The position numbers and the translations under genes are program-made. Under the pieces are notes generated by a model. It ran no database searches, was not told the DNA's origin, and saw only the letters and a list, made by a program, of their open reading frames with translations. A DNA stretch of 64,000 bases from Micropterix aruncella (lineage: Eukaryota; Arthropoda; Insecta; Lepidoptera; Micropterigidae): positions 18,856,067 through 18,920,066 of the forward strand of contig OX155967.1 of NCBI GenBank assembly GCA_944548615.1, given 5' to 3'. This document shows positions 43,173 through 56,289 of this stretch, piece after piece. Within the stretch, counting starts at the first letter, position 1, and the number at the start of each line of letters is the position of its first letter.

Positions 43173-44281
43173 ATGGTACCCCTCCTTAATAAATGGCCCC
43201 ATTGGAGGTGCCAATATATCAACATCCTGTATATAAAGGTAAACGGAGCGACAGCCGTTAGTCGCTTAGTAAGTAGCAGTGTAATGCGAGAACTAGTCAG
43301 TGAGCCTCGCCTTAGGAATCCATCGGAGGAAAGCTGAGCCTGATCAACCTGATCGCCTCGCTAACGGAAAGTAGAAACCTTGGCGAGAGCACAGGCCACG
43401 AGCACAACGGTATATAATCACATCGCACACCTAAATGGTCACCCAATGGCCAATTATCGGGTACGAGTGACCGCAAACTATAATTATAGAAAACTTTTAT
43501 TGGGGTAAGGGAGAGCAAAATGTAAAGGTATTATAATTATAAGTGGTTCTCATATAATAATAATATATAATAGTAATAATTAATTAGAGATGCCACGTGT
43601 CGTTGTCAGCCAATCGTACCAGTCGGAGAGATAAAATATCTCGGAATAATTATAGATAGACCTACGGTGTGACTTACATACCGAGTGTCTAGAGAAACGA
43701 CTCATATGATTCATATATTTATTCAATTGTGAGATATTCTGGGCCTGCCTTATTTAAAATCAATTTCGAAAATTCTGTAAAATTTGCATATATTACATAG
43801 GTATATTAAATAAAACAGCATTTTATACACTTATTTAGATTTCATGATAGTTAAAAGCTAGCATTGTTGTAATTTCAACATTTGACTGTTTTAGAGACGT
43901 TCTTCTGTCCGTAACGTCGCCATTATAAGCGTTCTGCATCTAGTTTGACTAACTGCTAGTTTGGATCCAAATGCTTTGTAACGCTGCTTCAGCAAAGGTT
44001 CAAATGCAGCATTTAGTAGTCCACAGTATGTACTTAACCCTTCAGGCAGTTTGACTGCGATATCGAAGTCGCGGGGCCTCAAGAATATTGGGAGCATCAT
44101 TCCTGTTTATTGATTGAAGCATTAGGTGATGAAAGTGATGAAGGCGATGATGAACTTATTTTGAATAAGCGCTCTGAAGAAAGGATTTTTTGAGAAGCTT
44201 TCGAGTAATGTATTTTGATATGATTCGCCGCTTGACATGCTGCAAGTACGACCATTCGTCTTTGATATGATTCGCCGTGTG
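43173..44281. other. Unassigned; possible promoter words and a decayed ORF
   Basis: tatataaagg at about 43,231 is followed by GC-balanced DNA with no exon. On the minus strand 43,891-44,100 reads LPEGLSTYCGLLNAAFEP and LKQRYKAFGSKLAVSQTR, which looks protein-like, but upstream it breaks into stops. It is probably a TE relic of unknown family. Confidence 0.3.
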
Positions 44282-44525
44282 AAGGGGCAATCATATTAAC
44301 GGACGCGTCCGTAAGCCGCGGCTTATGGACGCGACTGAACAGTATGCACAGTCGTTTGGGACGCGGCTTGCAGATCTCTATTGGACGTCCGAAGCCTCAA
44401 GGTCACGTCCGCGACTGATGTCCGATAATGTGCACGGCTCAATAGAAATTCATTACACAGGTAACCTTTCAGTTGCGTCCATAAGCCGCGGCTTACGGAC
44501 GCGACCGATAATATGATTACCCCTT
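44282..44525. mobile_element. 244-bp MITE with self-palindromic ends
   Basis: Inverted ends of about 45 bp: aaggggcaatcatatta at the left, and the complement of taatatgattacccctt at the right. Each arm contains its own 28-bp palindrome (gcgtccgtaagccg, then cggcttatggacgc), so an arm can fold alone. No ORF; target duplication not evident. Confidence 0.75.
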
Positions 44526-44704
44526 TACGCGTTGGTTATGTTATGGGAGTCATTATTTGACAGTTTATTTTTTTATTCTTCTTAGCGGCCGCCAGGAATA
44601 AAACCTGTAGGGCCAGTAACGAATAGAAGCTTTTGGAAAATAAACTTAGCCAAATAAATTATACAAAATGTTTCATTATTACACTCCACACAATGTTGTT
44701 GAGA

Positions 44705-44975
44705 TGTTTGAACCTCCACCCCCCCCCCCCCTCCCCCATGTCAACAGACGTAATCAGCGGCCTGACCCCCCGCCCCCACCTCCTCCCCAAGATTACGTAA
44801 TCAACCGAATTTGCGGAAAATATGAAGAATAATGAATCCAGCGTTTGTAAAGTGTTTTTAAAAATGTACTTTATTAATCTACAATAATTACAGAATCTCA
44901 AACTCTTTGGGTTTATTTAACAAATCCGAATCTTCAGACCGCAGCGCTTCCAGGAACAGGCCCGGGCGACTTAAT
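44705..44975. repeat. Interior of the 4665-5152 element, without ends
   Basis: It shares catgtcaacagacgtaatca, aaaatgtactttattaat and gcgcttccaggaacaggccc with 4722-4920, but lacks the inverted ends. Confidence 0.7.
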
Positions 44976-45737
44976 CGACTCAAAGATGGTCGTACTTGCA
45001 GCAACAGATGGGCAAAATAACTGACAAATTTGAAAGTAGGCTTTATTTGTTGCATTTAATCTCATGGGCAGAGAGAGTTTATTGAAACTTTTTTCGGAGG
45101 CGTTTTGTAGTATATTGTATTTAGATCCAAATCCATTTATTCACAATTATTAAAGTGCAAATGCGAAGTTTTCTCACCAAAGTATCCCCAAATCTTTACG
45201 CAAAACAAACAAAAATTGCTATATTTCGCCAATATAATAAAACAAAATTTTCGCATAAATTCGCGTCTATTTCGTAAAAACGAAAATTCCGTACCTCTGC
45301 TCATAGTGCTGCTACATCTGTCTCCTTTAAATTGCGTCATGATAAACGATTGCATCCGAAGGTGTGACAATGGCGGTGTGTTGTAATTTGCAAATTTTCG
45401 TGTGTAGGCATTTTAAATCTGACGAATTCGTGACGTACGTAGATAGTAGGCGATTAGGTGCGTTTAATTGTGTCGTCGAACCCGATGTTGCAACCAAACT
45501 ACGCACGCACCCACGCGCACGAATCACTATAGAAATTAATGAATAGTCTGACACGACACGGACCAACTTTTCAGTAGGTACGTTAGATGTAAAAACTGAA
45601 AAAAAAACGGTTGTGTCACCTCAAGACTATGCCGGCAATAAGACAACCCCCCCCCCCCCCCGCCACCCCTTCGCCTTCTGCACAAACCCAACCACCCCCG
45701 CGCGCTAAGTCGTAGTAGGTATATTTGTTGTATTTTA
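44976..45737. other. Unassigned DNA
   Basis: No gene called. A GC-balanced segment at 45,360-45,550 is open on both strands (60 and 79 codons) but has no recognised motif. A C run at 45,644-45,661 follows. Confidence 0.35.
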
Positions 45738-45820
45738 GGGAGCTAATGGGCCCTGTTGGAGTCGACCACGGAGACCCATTTGTTCAGGGTCGGTTACACT
45801 CACGGGTCTACGCGGTTACA
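45738..45820 (+). mobile_element. Family A 5'-end fragment
   Basis: gggagctaatgggccctgtt through ggtcggttacactcacgg. Only the non-hairpin end is present, an exception to the usual 5' truncation, so it was probably deleted after insertion. Confidence 0.6.
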
Positions 45821-46689
45821 GTGCTGCCGTCGTAAATGAAAACATAGTAACTTAAAAAAAGACGTTTTGAGAAAAACGCGGTCAAAGTTCAGTTGTTAAA
45901 TATTTGTTTTCATGAACAAAGAAATCGATATAGATTATTTCTTTTAATCTTTAATGTTAAACAATAGTTAGAACTTCAATTCTGCATACAAATATATATT
46001 AAATTATAATTGTTTAATTAATTAAATTAGATATTGTGTTTTAAATTAGGAAAATAATTTGATATTTTTTTTATTTTTAAGCTATAACACCGTAACTGAG
46101 TTGTTACTGTGTTATAGGTAAATTTTACCCATTACTGTGTTCTAACCATGTAAAATAAATATATATTTTTTAAATAAATAAAAAACTGCAGGCAGCTTAA
46201 ACACAGTAATTGAGATACTGTATTTTGACACGGAATTTGGTATACGTATTGAAATATTATTGCTTGTATTTTTATATTTTTACTCTGATTATTATTTGAT
46301 TCTATCCAAATTGGACTCCTTGATTATTATTATTATTATTGATTTATTTATTTGCGAGATCATTCGATGGATTTGCCTTTCTATTATTTTTTTCTTTTTT
46401 ATTTGTAGATTTACATTCTTTTTTTTTGCTTTTTTTTTCTCTTGGATTTGGTGTTTCTATTTTTGATATTTCTTAATGCTCTTTTTAATATTTAGACAAT
46501 GTAATGGTTGATTTTGTATAGTTTATTGACTTTCAGATTTCTAACGTGATTTAATTTTATTTTTACCAGGTATATGATATGTTTAAAATATGAATATTAT
46601 AAAAAATGTATTTATTAATTGTAAGTTCTATACCCTCGCCGGGTTTTTTTTGGAATAAATAAACTTTGAACTTTGAATTTGAACTTTGA
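45821..46689. other. Unassigned AT-rich DNA with a LINE-type tail
   Basis: AT-rich, ending in gaataaataaactttgaact and repeats of gaactttgaa (46,652-46,690), another LINE 3' tail without visible RT coding. Confidence 0.4.
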
Positions 46690-46880
46690 ATTATGATTTC
46701 ATCATGACATGGCTCCTGCACTCAGGATTGGCTCCCGACGAGGGGACACGAAATTTTGTATAGCATTCAATTATGACAGCCCGTTCTAAATTCCCACCAT
46801 GGCTCCCGACGAGGGGACTCCTCAACGGTCAATAGCACATACACAAAATTTTATATACGTATATTCAAATATGGTAGCTT
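46690..46880 (-). repeat. Repeat G, inverted copy
   Basis: Contains two ggctcccgacgaggggac phrases and caaaattttgtata-type words matching, in reverse complement, the array at 58,651-59,000. Confidence 0.65.
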
Positions 46881-47849
46881 GTTGTTTCATTTTTTCTAGA
46901 GCATTTTATTGAAAGCATATTTTTTTAAATGATTTTCACCAAAATTCTTATTTTTCTGAGGTATAATATAACTAGTGTATTTTTTTAAAAAACTCAAATA
47001 TTCTTAATTTTTTAAAATCTTATATTATAGTTTTCACTTTTCTTCTGAGGTGTAATTTAAGTAGGTATGTATAGGAAATGTATTTTTTCTCAATATACAT
47101 ATATCTCAATATATTTGGTCTACGGACTACAATTTTTTTTTGCTCGCTAATATATATATTTTTAAGTTTTTAAAAACTTGAATTGGATGTTTTTAAAAAT
47201 GGAAAAATGGATTTTTATAATTTTAAAAATGGAATTGTAAAAAATGTTGATATTGATCATTATTTCCAGTGACCCATATTCCCCGTTTATTGTATTCTTA
47301 AAAAACGCAAAAGTTTCTCTCCACATCTCAAATGCTGCTATTTTACAGCGAGTTCAGCCTCCAAAACGACAACCTTTAGTAAAAGTAAAAACCACGCGAT
47401 AGCGTCATGTGTGTCCGCTGAGTGCTATGATATGAATGTTGCTGTGACCTTGTTCTCGTAATAATGAAACCGTCCATTAGACCATGACCATTCGACTGAC
47501 ATAATTGACCACCTTGCATAAAGCTGCAGATAGGTACATAATTATGTATTTATTTAATGACCAACGTAGATTCTTAATTACATTACATTACATTCGTTTC
47601 CAATTGGCGAATTTACCGCTCTTTGACGTGTTACAACCAGAGTGGTCCAAGTGACATTTTGGTGGTTTTGAGTTTAATGCAAAAATCCATATAAATAAAC
47701 ATTAAATGATGTTTGCAAAATGATGTTTGCATTGGGCCTTTCTGGTTCTGGTGGCCTCAATATATGGTATGCTACTGTAACAAGTAGTTATTACAAGCAT
47801 TTTGCATGATACTATATTAAGTAACTTATACTACTATATGTAGTAATAT
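46881..47849. other. Unassigned AT-rich DNA
   Basis: AT-rich. A (ATGTA)-type LINE tail in reverse complement (attacattacatt) is at 47,579-47,592. A GC-balanced segment (47,330-47,530) has no coding frame. Confidence 0.35.
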
Positions 47850-48385
47850 ATTTTCGGACAGCGACACTACTCTTTCATAGTTACAAGACTTTATAATAAA
47901 TTAAGCAGTGACATAAAAACCAGACCCAGTTGTCATTTGTTTAAAAGCGAAATAAATAAATGGATGTCGCAAGAAGAGCGTTTATCTATCCATGCCATGT
48001 TCGATATAGTAGAATAAGATGAAGTTGACTTAACATATATTGTGTTCATATGTATTATGTGTGTATATGTGCACTCTAATGTATTTAGTTATTCAATTTC
48101 CTATATAATACTGTAATTTTTATTATTTTTTTATTATTATATATATTTATTATTATTATATATATTTTTTAAGTATTATTATTATTATTGCGTTTGATTG
48201 GTTCATCGACCCTTGTTTTAAATGTAAAAAAATAAATTGCTTGCCCTGGAACGGGTATGTACCAGTTGGGCAGCACTAGCCAGTGAATGAAAATGGAAAG
48301 TTTTTGCCATTTGTTTTAGAATTATACTTATTGTAAATGTTTAATTTGATAATTCCAATAAAAATAAAAATAAATAAATAAAATA
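47850..48385 (+). mobile_element. LINE-epsilon 3' fragment
   Basis: ORF2 tail (47,856-48,017), then a 3' UTR ending in ccaataaaaataaaaataaa. 5'-truncated. Confidence 0.7.
47856..48017 (+). pseudogene. Non-LTR RT C-terminal tail (LINE-epsilon)
   Basis: 54 codons: GQRHYSFIVTRLYNKLSSDI, KTRPSCHLFKSEINKWM, SQEERLSIHAMFDIVE, stop. The LyNkLp...i......FK..i..wl pattern is the end of a LINE ORF2. No start codon belongs to it. Confidence 0.65.
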
Positions 48386-48560
48386 CAAGCTACTGTAATA
48401 AACGGGTAGTTTTTACAAGTATTTTGCATGATACTATATTGAGTATGTCACCTATTTCGAAGACAAATAGAAAATCTATTGGGTTCAGTAACATAACTTA
48501 ATAATATTATGAGTAGTATTAAAAGTAAACGTGAATTGTTAGAATCAGATCATATAAACA

Positions 48561-49089
48561 ACTGGGGCTATCGACAACAACGGGCGAAACAGTTACCTCA
48601 GGAAGTTTTAACGATATTAGATCGTTCTGTCTCCCGTAAGGTGGACGGTTAAACCATAGAGTTACGTCAATCGCCCGTAAGAGACCAACGCCTTACCGCG
48701 AGATAACCAGGTTAACCATTCAGCGGACCGACACTCGCGCCCTTACTTCCTGTTGCAACCAGATTACTTCGGTCTCCCGTCTGGTTACAGGTTCGAGGTC
48801 GCTTGCACGGTTCTCTCCCTTACGTAGTGGTGACTACCCCCGATCCATAGGATACAGTACCGTTTTCAGACTCTCCCGGCTGTCGGTCAGAATGGGCAAT
48901 CGATTGGCTGACGCTGTCTAGGAGTGCCCGAAGATTGACTCCTAGGAAAACTGGCCCGCAGACCAGAGTCCTACCCGGGCTCGCACTTCCGCGTGGAGGC
49001 CGCCAAATGGGCGTTGACCCGTGCGTATAACCGACCCTAAACACATGGGTCTTACGGGCCTAAGTGCAAAAGGGCCCATTAGCTCTCAA
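48561..49089 (-). mobile_element. Family A element, internally deleted (529 bp)
   Basis: Flanked by the exact 14-bp duplication agatcatataaaca (48,547-48,560 and 49,090-49,103). The hairpin end at the left is mutated (cgggcgaaacag). About 130 bp of interior is missing compared with the 39,623 copy. Confidence 0.85.
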
Positions 49090-49103
49090 AGATCATATAA
49101 ACA

Positions 49104-50352
<1,249 letters not shown>

Positions 50353-50431
50353 AAACCTTATGAAATATAACAATATATATATATATACATATAGATATAT
50401 ATAGAAAAAAAAAAAAAAAAAGTTGTAAAAC

Positions 50432-50815
50432 TTGTCTTCTGTTAGATCAAAGTCCTTTTTTTTCAGTCCAAATACTACTAATAAATACAGGGTTCCCTTT
50501 CATTGCAGTTGTTATTCAAAAAATATAGTGTATCAGCTTCTGTGTAAGACTTGCAGTGCTTTTTATATCGGCGAAACAACCACACCACTTAATATTAGAA
50601 TAAATAATCATAGGGCCAGTGTAGGAAATGAAAGCCAGCTCCCAATATCTTTGCATGCCAGGGCACATAATTTAACTTTTGATCAATGTTTTAAGGTTAA
50701 AATAATAAAGTGCCTTGGTGATAATGCAAAAGAAAGGGATGTCAAATCTTGGGAAATGGCTTTTATTTATATTTTAGGCGCTTGCAAAGGTTCGGGTCTC
50801 AATAGACAAAATTAA
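50432..50815 (+). pseudogene. Penelope-like GIY-YIG endonuclease fragment
   Basis: 127 open codons beginning at TTG, so the true start lies upstream and is missing. FHCSCYSKNIVYQLLCKTC, then SAFYIGETTTPLNIRINNHR, then WEMAFIYILGACKGSGLNRQ. The VYxxxCxxC..xYIGEtxxxLxxRinxHR motif is the GIY-YIG nuclease of Penelope-like elements with its Cys pair. The reverse-transcriptase half is absent. The frame itself is undamaged. Confidence 0.8.
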
Positions 50816-51612
<797 letters not shown>

Positions 51613-52604
51613 TGTGACCGACACGATTTCTCGGTACTTAGGATACCTAGAAATCGATGTGGTTGCTTGTTTGTAGAAACTAAAATTATAAAAGAAAAAC
51701 ATTAAGTCACTTGAACGATGACATTTAATTAGTAAAAGGCAGATAACAATAAAGAAAAGATGAATTTTAAAGAACTCTAGAAGTGAAATTTAAATTTACA
51801 ACTATAATATTCGATTAAAAACTTTGAAAACAATTAAAACTTTGGAAATTAATATTTAACACATTTCAAAAACCCTGGAATCTAGCTCAGAACAATGGGA
51901 CTTTTCTCAAAGGCCGGCTGATCATGAAGGGTCAACAGTCAGACGAGTGGTAGGTAGAAAACAGCAGTAGGGTAAGTACATTAAAATTTCAGGGAAAGAA
52001 TGTTCTGGAAAGTGGATTCAAACTTCCCGCCTTCAGATCGATGGTCGCGGCGACGTCACGTGGTCACGTGGCGGTGACTCGTACGATTTAAGCCGTAATC
52101 GTATCGTACGGTACGGCGACGAATAGCGGCGCTGGCGATCGACCAACCCGACTCGGGATGATCTTCAGGAAAGCTGGAATGGGCGTATTCTTCGATTTCT
52201 GGTATTCTTCAGCCGTACCCTTGTACTCCGACCGGCTGGAACGGTTGAATTCGGAAGTACTCTTCAAACGGCTGGAACGATTGACGTAGGCAAGGCTCCC
52301 AGAGGTTTGCCCCAGTGGAAGTTCCTGAAATTATCCTCCACTTAGACTAGGGATTCAGGTGTTGGGGTAGGAGCGAATAAGGGAAGCAGAGACGGCACCC
52401 TGCGTTCCGAGGAAATCGAATCTCGCTCCCCCAACTCAGCCAGATAAACCCCTCAAGAAGCAATACCAAGATATAATTATCGAACGTACTCACCGAGAAA
52501 TATAATGTCTAACACAACAGAGAATGAAGACCACCTCGGAACTTCCACTAACTAGCGCCACGGCTCCGATTTGAAATGCTGGGAAAACGAGTTTAGTTAA
52601 AGCA
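51613..52604. other. Unassigned; GC-rich core with paired E-boxes
   Basis: The first half is AT-rich. 52,030-52,330 is GC-richer and has CACGTG twice, two bases apart (52,057-52,062 and 52,065-52,070), next to cgacgtca. The phrase cggctggaacg is repeated (52,231-52,241 and 52,268-52,278). It could be an LTR or a promoter; no coding exon found. Confidence 0.35.
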
Positions 52605-52763
52605 CCCTTTGACACTCGGGATGACATAACGATTCTTACAATACCACATTTTTCTAAATCGGTTCAAGCGTTTAGAAGTTATGGCGAAGTAAAGAAACGG
52701 AAAACTTACATAGACGAACTCTGAACACATTACACTCCTTTTTTGTTGGGCAGTCGTGTAAAA
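52605..52763 (-). repeat. Repeat B, copy 5 (partial)
   Basis: tgacactcgggatgacataa, then ggttcaagcgtttagaagtt, ending in the reverse complement of ttacacgactgcccaac. Confidence 0.7.
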
Positions 52764-53192
52764 AGCAATGCGCAAGTTTTGTCTGACCGATTGCAGCTAT
52801 TCGTTGTCTTTTATAATATTGAACGTGCAGTAAAGCAAACACACGATGCGGGTTGACGCGATGACGCTGCAGGTCGTGTCGCTCATTGCTAAAGGAAATA
52901 ACCAAAGATATGCCTTTGCATTGTATGAAAAAAAATGTGTGGGTGTTATCGCTACACTACCGCAATGGTTTACGAGAAAACGTCTTTCGTGGAGCACAAC
53001 ATTCCCCCCGATGACTTAATTTTTGTTTCTGCTCAACTCACATTTTAGAATATCTCGAGATCTATACGAAGACGCAAGAATCAATTGTGTAACCCTTTCC
53101 GTTGCGGAGTTATGACTGATTCAATAGTCACGAGTGTATTTCGATCCAACCACCCTCGCCCCCCCTCCTTCCACCCTACTAGAAGGGCGGTG
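52764..53192. other. Unassigned DNA
   Basis: Two overlapping minus-strand open frames (52,672-52,997) have no recognised motif. A C-rich patch ends at 53,180. Confidence 0.35.
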
Positions 53193-53285
53193 TCGACTAC
53201 AGCGGGCGAACCCGTCGCCCCAGGCTGGTATAACGATATGTAATCGTTCTTTCAGCCGTGGGATGAACGTAGAAGACTTAGAGAC

Positions 53286-53888
53286 TTTATTTATTTATTT
53301 AGGTAAGTAACAGCATGAACTTATAATTAGATAGGTACATAATTCCTAAAAAAACATGTTCTTATGCCGATTATAACTTACGCCGTTCGAAATTATTTGA
53401 GAAATATTTTACAAACTAAATAATGAAATAAAAAATACATCCGTAAATATTTATTAGTTGAGAGAAAACTGATCCATACCGCGCGGAAATAAACGACAGT
53501 CCTCCCGATGCATTTGTAGACGGCTAATGTAACTTTGCCGGGAGAACTCATCGTCCAAGTCTACGCGGCAAGGACTCATTCCCACCAACCAAATAATGTC
53601 AAAAGACCGAAAAAGTCGTAGAGTTAACCGCAAACATATAAATCATACTTATACAACATAAATTCAAAATAAGTAAATGGGAATACATATATAAGTTATA
53701 TTATATTTATACATACATATTACAAATCAATAATTACTGGCAGTTGTCGCTGCTGCTTCAAGGGCGGTTCGTACTGCCGATTTGAAGCTAATTTTGTTTC
53801 TACTATAAATGTCAAGCCCTGTGAATTTATCATTATACGTACGTGGCAATCGGTTAAGCATTGAATTGCGCGTGTAGTTAGAATGTCG
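53286..53888 (-). mobile_element. LINE-zeta, 5'-truncated
   Basis: Minus strand: ORF2 tail (53,727-53,886), a 3' UTR, then an (AAAT)n tail seen as tttatttattta at 53,286-53,300. It is inserted into A2. Confidence 0.7.
53727..53886 (-). pseudogene. Non-LTR RT C-terminal tail (LINE-zeta)
   Basis: About 53 codons: SSRHSNYTRNSMLNRLPRTY, NDKFTGLDIYSRNKISFKSA, VRTALEAAATTASNY, stop at 53,727. The RNsmlNRLPrtYN...LDif....sFK pattern is a LINE ORF2 C-terminus. Other overlapping frames are shadows. Confidence 0.65.
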
Positions 53889-54515
53889 TGACGACAAGAC
53901 AATCTACCGTCTAGCTCTGCCAAGCCCGTTAGAGGCCAACGCCCTACGGCGAGGTAAGGGAAAGGTATGCAGCGGGCAGCCTCGCCCCCTAACTACCAGT
54001 TTTGGTAGGATATCTCCGTCTAGAGTTAACCTTCAGGATACCTTCGTCCTCCCGACTGGTTACAGGTCCGAAGTCGCTTACGCGGCCTCTACCTACTCTA
54101 TTACATCGGTAATTCAGTTTAAATTTATCGCGGGCCTGTATTTTCTTTGCCCGTAGTGCCACATGGTATCGGGTGGCTCAAGGTCATTTCAAGAGCAGCA
54201 TGACAGCAGGTCAACATCCACCCCCGCTGCATTAGGAGACAGTATATTTCCATAGTCTCAAGACTCCTTCCACAATTAATCAGAGTGCACAACCGATTGG
54301 CATCGCCAAACGGTGCGCAAACCATCCAGTAGCGCCGGGATGCAATCCCACCAGGAGAAACCGGTCCACCAGCTTGTGAGGCCTGAGACTCGAGAGTTTA
54401 ACCCGGGGTAGCCTTCCGCACGAGGAGGCTTCTGAATAGGAGCTGAATCGTGTGTTGAGCCGATCCGAGAACAAAATAGAAACGTTATAGGAGAGGTGGG
54501 CCCAGCGCCCATACA

Positions 54516-55060
54516 TTTTTGCCCACTGTACTTTATTTAAGGGTTCTTATTCCCGGGTCACATAAAAACCCACCCAATATATTTGTTTAATGAGTTTTTT
54601 AAAATCAATAATCTGAAATGCTGGAGGATGGGACGGCACTTTCAAGTTTTTGTCGCGGCTCGAAAAAATCGTAGATTCGGGGCTGATAAGGGTAAACCAC
54701 ATATCTTGTTTTCTTATCTACATGTCGGTAAATACTCAACCTACGGTGAACGTACTCTTACAAACACAACACGAAGAAAGACAATCGAGAAGCCGTACAA
54801 TAGAAAAAGAGTATCAGTCAGGGCTGTTTTGCATTTCACGACTTAGCTGTGAGTCACGCAGCACGCGCCTGTCTCTGCTGCAGTCTACTAGCTGTGGAAG
54901 GAAAATCCGTTTGTTTAACCTCGAGGAAAGGATAACATTAACAATCAATTAGTCATTCTGCATCAATTAATTTACCGATTTTTAACATAGTGGGTAACAC
55001 TGAACATAAAATTGAGTGTCTTGACACACCTATTAACTCTCTTTGTAATCAATGCTGATT
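54516..55060. other. Unassigned DNA
   Basis: Two overlapping plus-strand open frames (54,583-54,952) show no recognised motif and no conserved partner. Confidence 0.35.
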
Positions 55061-55076
55061 TACATTGAGTAAGCTA

Positions 55077-55435
55077 CTGACTTCAAACTCAAAACAAGTC
55101 AGTGCTGACCCGGTACTACCATCGTGTACATTGATTTCAAGTCAGCACATCGCTGTCGGTTTATTGCTGACCATTATTCCCGCTATATATTTTGAAGTCT
55201 GTCCGCTACCACCACCACACGCGCCAGCGATCGGTACTAACTTTGTCAGTAACGGTGAAGTCAGTAGTTGGTCAGTCGATGATCAGTGGTCAGTCGCTGG
55301 CAGTACGACGCATTTTCCCCCACTGACTTTAATACCATGCTTACACTCAAAAAATAACTACCTACGGCTGATTGACTGTATGTATCTAAATAGTGTGTCA
55401 GTTCTCGGCACCAGCACTGACGCCTGTAACTGACT
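55077..55435. other. CTGAC/GTCAG motif cluster
   Basis: Thirteen copies of CTGAC or GTCAG lie in about 360 bp on both strands, usually as CAGTCAG-like contexts (aagtcagtgctgacc, ggtcagtcgatgatcagtgg, gtaactgactaa). Random DNA would give fewer than one. Spacing is irregular, so it is not a simple tandem repeat. A plus-strand open frame (55,065-55,433) crosses it but reads as non-family sequence. Confidence 0.6.
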
Positions 55436-56195
55436 AATAGACTAAATCTGCACTAATAGACTACAATTTACTGCGCTTCTAGACTACACTAATAGGCTTC
55501 TGGTATTTTTAGCGTTTCTTTCCAGATGATAAACTCATATAATACGGCGGAAGAAAACAAACAAAATAATGTACTATATTATTGTTTATTGACGTTGAGC
55601 CTGTGTAAGCAGTGTATTTATGGTCATTTCTTCTTAGCTTCTTTACATTTAATATTATGGTTGAGCTGTAAGAGTTTACATTATGTGATTACAACATACT
55701 GTTACAACCCTCCTTGTATCATACTTGCACCCAGCTAGTGGATCGGATCTTCAAAGCTATAAGATTCTTCCCACGCCCGTTCCATCTGCCGAGCAGTCTC
55801 TACTTCTATTTCTCAAGCTTATATTAACTGGATCCACTCTGATTCATCCTTCTTCTTCTATCGCGATAGTCTACTGTTAGCTCTAATGGAATTGACCCGT
55901 TATATAAAGAAATATAGGGTCTGGAAATTGCTCTGGCGCTCTGGCCTGGGTTTCCTCCGTGGACCAATACAATCTTTTCATACAGATTATATATTTGCAA
56001 CAGCGTGTATAAGTGGACGATCAATCATCCATAATCTTTGATTCTGTGTCTTGTTTTTAAAAATAAAATACGTGTGGCACTCGGGGACTGCCGCGGTAAA
56101 GCTATTGCATAGCATTTTTAACAACATATGCAATTATAATTATTTATTGATTTTATTTATTTTATTTATTTTATTTTTTCTGATATCAGATAACT
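55436..56195. other. Unassigned DNA
   Basis: No gene called. actaatagacta occurs twice at 55,432-55,465. The remaining small open frames have no motif. Confidence 0.35.
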
Positions 56196-56289
56196 GCGCT
56201 CTATCGGAAAACGTTGACATTATTCCGAATCATTTGCGGCTGCGGAAGCAAATGATTCGGAATAATTTAAACGTCTTCCGATAGAGCGC
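56196..56289. repeat. 94-nt near-perfect hairpin
   Basis: Outer stem gcgctctatcggaa with ttccgatagagcgc, inner stem of 19 bp (attattccgaatcatttgc with its complement), a small internal mismatch region between them, and a loop of about 10 nt. The length and bulged stem are in the pre-miRNA size range; a tiny inverted-repeat element is the alternative. No flanking duplication seen. Confidence 0.65.

Larger units (their letters stand above)
53193..54515 (-). mobile_element. Subfamily A2 copy, interrupted by a LINE
   Basis: Hairpin end at the left (gcgggcgaacccgt, 53,203). A LINE at 53,286-53,888 interrupts it, and the rest continues at 53,889-54,515 (aggccaacgccctacggcg, ccgaagtcgcttacgcggcc, cttctgaataggagctga). 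It is the most complete A2 copy once the LINE is set aside (about 720 bp). Confidence 0.7.
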
